This document shows positions 33,731-35,193 of a stretch of DNA of 35,193 bases, piece by piece. The notes below the pieces were generated by a model that worked only from the letters and a program-made list of their open reading frames with translations, had not been told where the DNA came from and did no database searches. Position 1 is the first letter of the stretch. Every line of letters begins with the position of its first letter. A program made the position numbers and the translations under genes. Source of the stretch: an uncultured Collinsella sp. (GTDB lineage: Bacteria > Actinomycetota > Coriobacteriia > Coriobacteriales > Coriobacteriaceae); NCBI GenBank assembly GCA_900545165.1, contig UQYA01000007.1, positions 1 to 35,193 of the forward strand, read 5' to 3'.

Positions 33731-33762
33731 CGGCCGGTGTCAGCAAATGTGACGACCGGCCG
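33731..33762. other. CGGCCGGT...ACCGGCCG hairpin downstream of tgt
   Basis: Eight-bp arms (33731-33738 and 33755-33762) with an additional GTC/GAC pairing inside. There is no T-run. Together with 33616-33662 it makes a two-hairpin leader of the LOG gene. Confidence 0.4.
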
Positions 33763-33811
33763 CCGCTCGCCCCTTGCCGTTGCCCGCGCTCTGCAAGCGC
33801 CCGCGCCGCTC

Positions 33812-34951
<1,140 letters not shown>

Positions 34952-34988
34952 AAACTGGAACTCCTTGGTTGCGGTTCATACGCAAACC

Positions 34989-34994
34989 ATTATA
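34989..34994 (-). promoter_or_regulatory. -10 box of tgt
   Basis: A consensus TATAAT on the minus strand about 40 bp before the tgt ATG. A matching -35 hexamer is not clear. Confidence 0.5.
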
Positions 34995-35074
34995 CGGGCA
35001 ACCCGCAAGAAGCACCGACTCGATAGAAACTAGTGCAAAGGAAACCTGCCCCCTGCACCAATGCACCAGGATAA

Positions 35075-35111
35075 AAATGATCCGTTTTCCTCCGTCCCCA
35101 ACGGATCATTT
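35075..35111. repeat. Palindrome with GGGGAC core (TGATCCGTT stem)
   Basis: AAATGATCCGTT (35075-35086) pairs exactly with 35100-35111. On the minus strand the loop begins GGGGACGGAGG, matching the core seen in the other repeats. Confidence 0.75.
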
Positions 35112-35193
35112 CCGACAGCCACAGCAACGCCGATGTTATGGCACCGACAGACACTATGACCCAATCCGAGGGCACTAAAAAGATAGGAGCCCC
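35112..35193 (+). other. Window edge, possible 5' leader
   Basis: No complete gene. GATAGGAG near 35182-35189 may be the ribosome site of a plus-strand gene beyond the window, which cannot be confirmed. Confidence 0.2.

Overview
The window is a roughly 60% GC stretch of dense bacterial chromosome. Gene content and protein style suggest an anaerobic gut actinobacterium of the class Coriobacteriia, most like Collinsella. This is recognised by eye, not by a search. The supporting points are an ATP-type PEP carboxykinase, a serC/serA/DUF1015-like neighbourhood, a Tat-type PstS lipoprotein, many DUF-level housekeeping proteins and abundant small palindromic intergenic repeats. Bases 1-47 are not genomic. 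They match an Illumina Nextera adapter tail with an i5 index and truncate the pckA gene, so the left edge is a contig end.

Layout, left to right: truncated pckA (-); a palindrome-rich divergent region; a Wzx/MOP-type flippase (+); a 123-bp MITE-like palindrome; a metallophosphoesterase (-); a K+/H+ antiporter with RCK_C domains (+) and a tiny overlapping ORF; serC and serA (+); an M20 peptidase and a short DUF1015-like protein (+); two tandem histidine phosphatases and a nitroreductase (-); a DUF308 membrane protein and a YaiI/YqxD protein (+); a His-rich ArsP_2-type metal exporter (-) behind a CCTAG/CTAGG operator-like cluster; and a DEDDh exonuclease (+). Next comes a lower-GC accessory segment (about 16.7-18.5 kb) with an orphan AbiEi/DUF559-like nuclease-fold gene followed at once by a 255-bp element with 45-bp terminal inverted repeats. 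It is followed by a zinc/cadmium efflux module (ArsR/SmtB repressor, stand-alone HMA metallochaperone, P1B ATPase) with three near-identical operators, a 129-bp near-perfect palindrome, and a convergent DtxR/MntR-like regulator. The right third holds a HAD phosphatase with an Uup-like ABC-F protein, pstSCAB (no phoU), a PepV-like dipeptidase with a HAD hydrolase, a DegV protein, a DinJ/YafQ toxin-antitoxin pair, a LOG-family protein and tgt.

Functional themes: metal homeostasis (two exporters, two metalloregulators, one chaperone), phosphate uptake, serine synthesis and gluconeogenesis. The most unusual property is the density of hairpin repeats between genes. At least ten share a design: a variable, often perfect stem with a GGGAC or GGGGAC core at the inner edge of one arm. 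Several are pairwise homologous across the window, which suggests REP-like mobile palindromes mobilised in trans.
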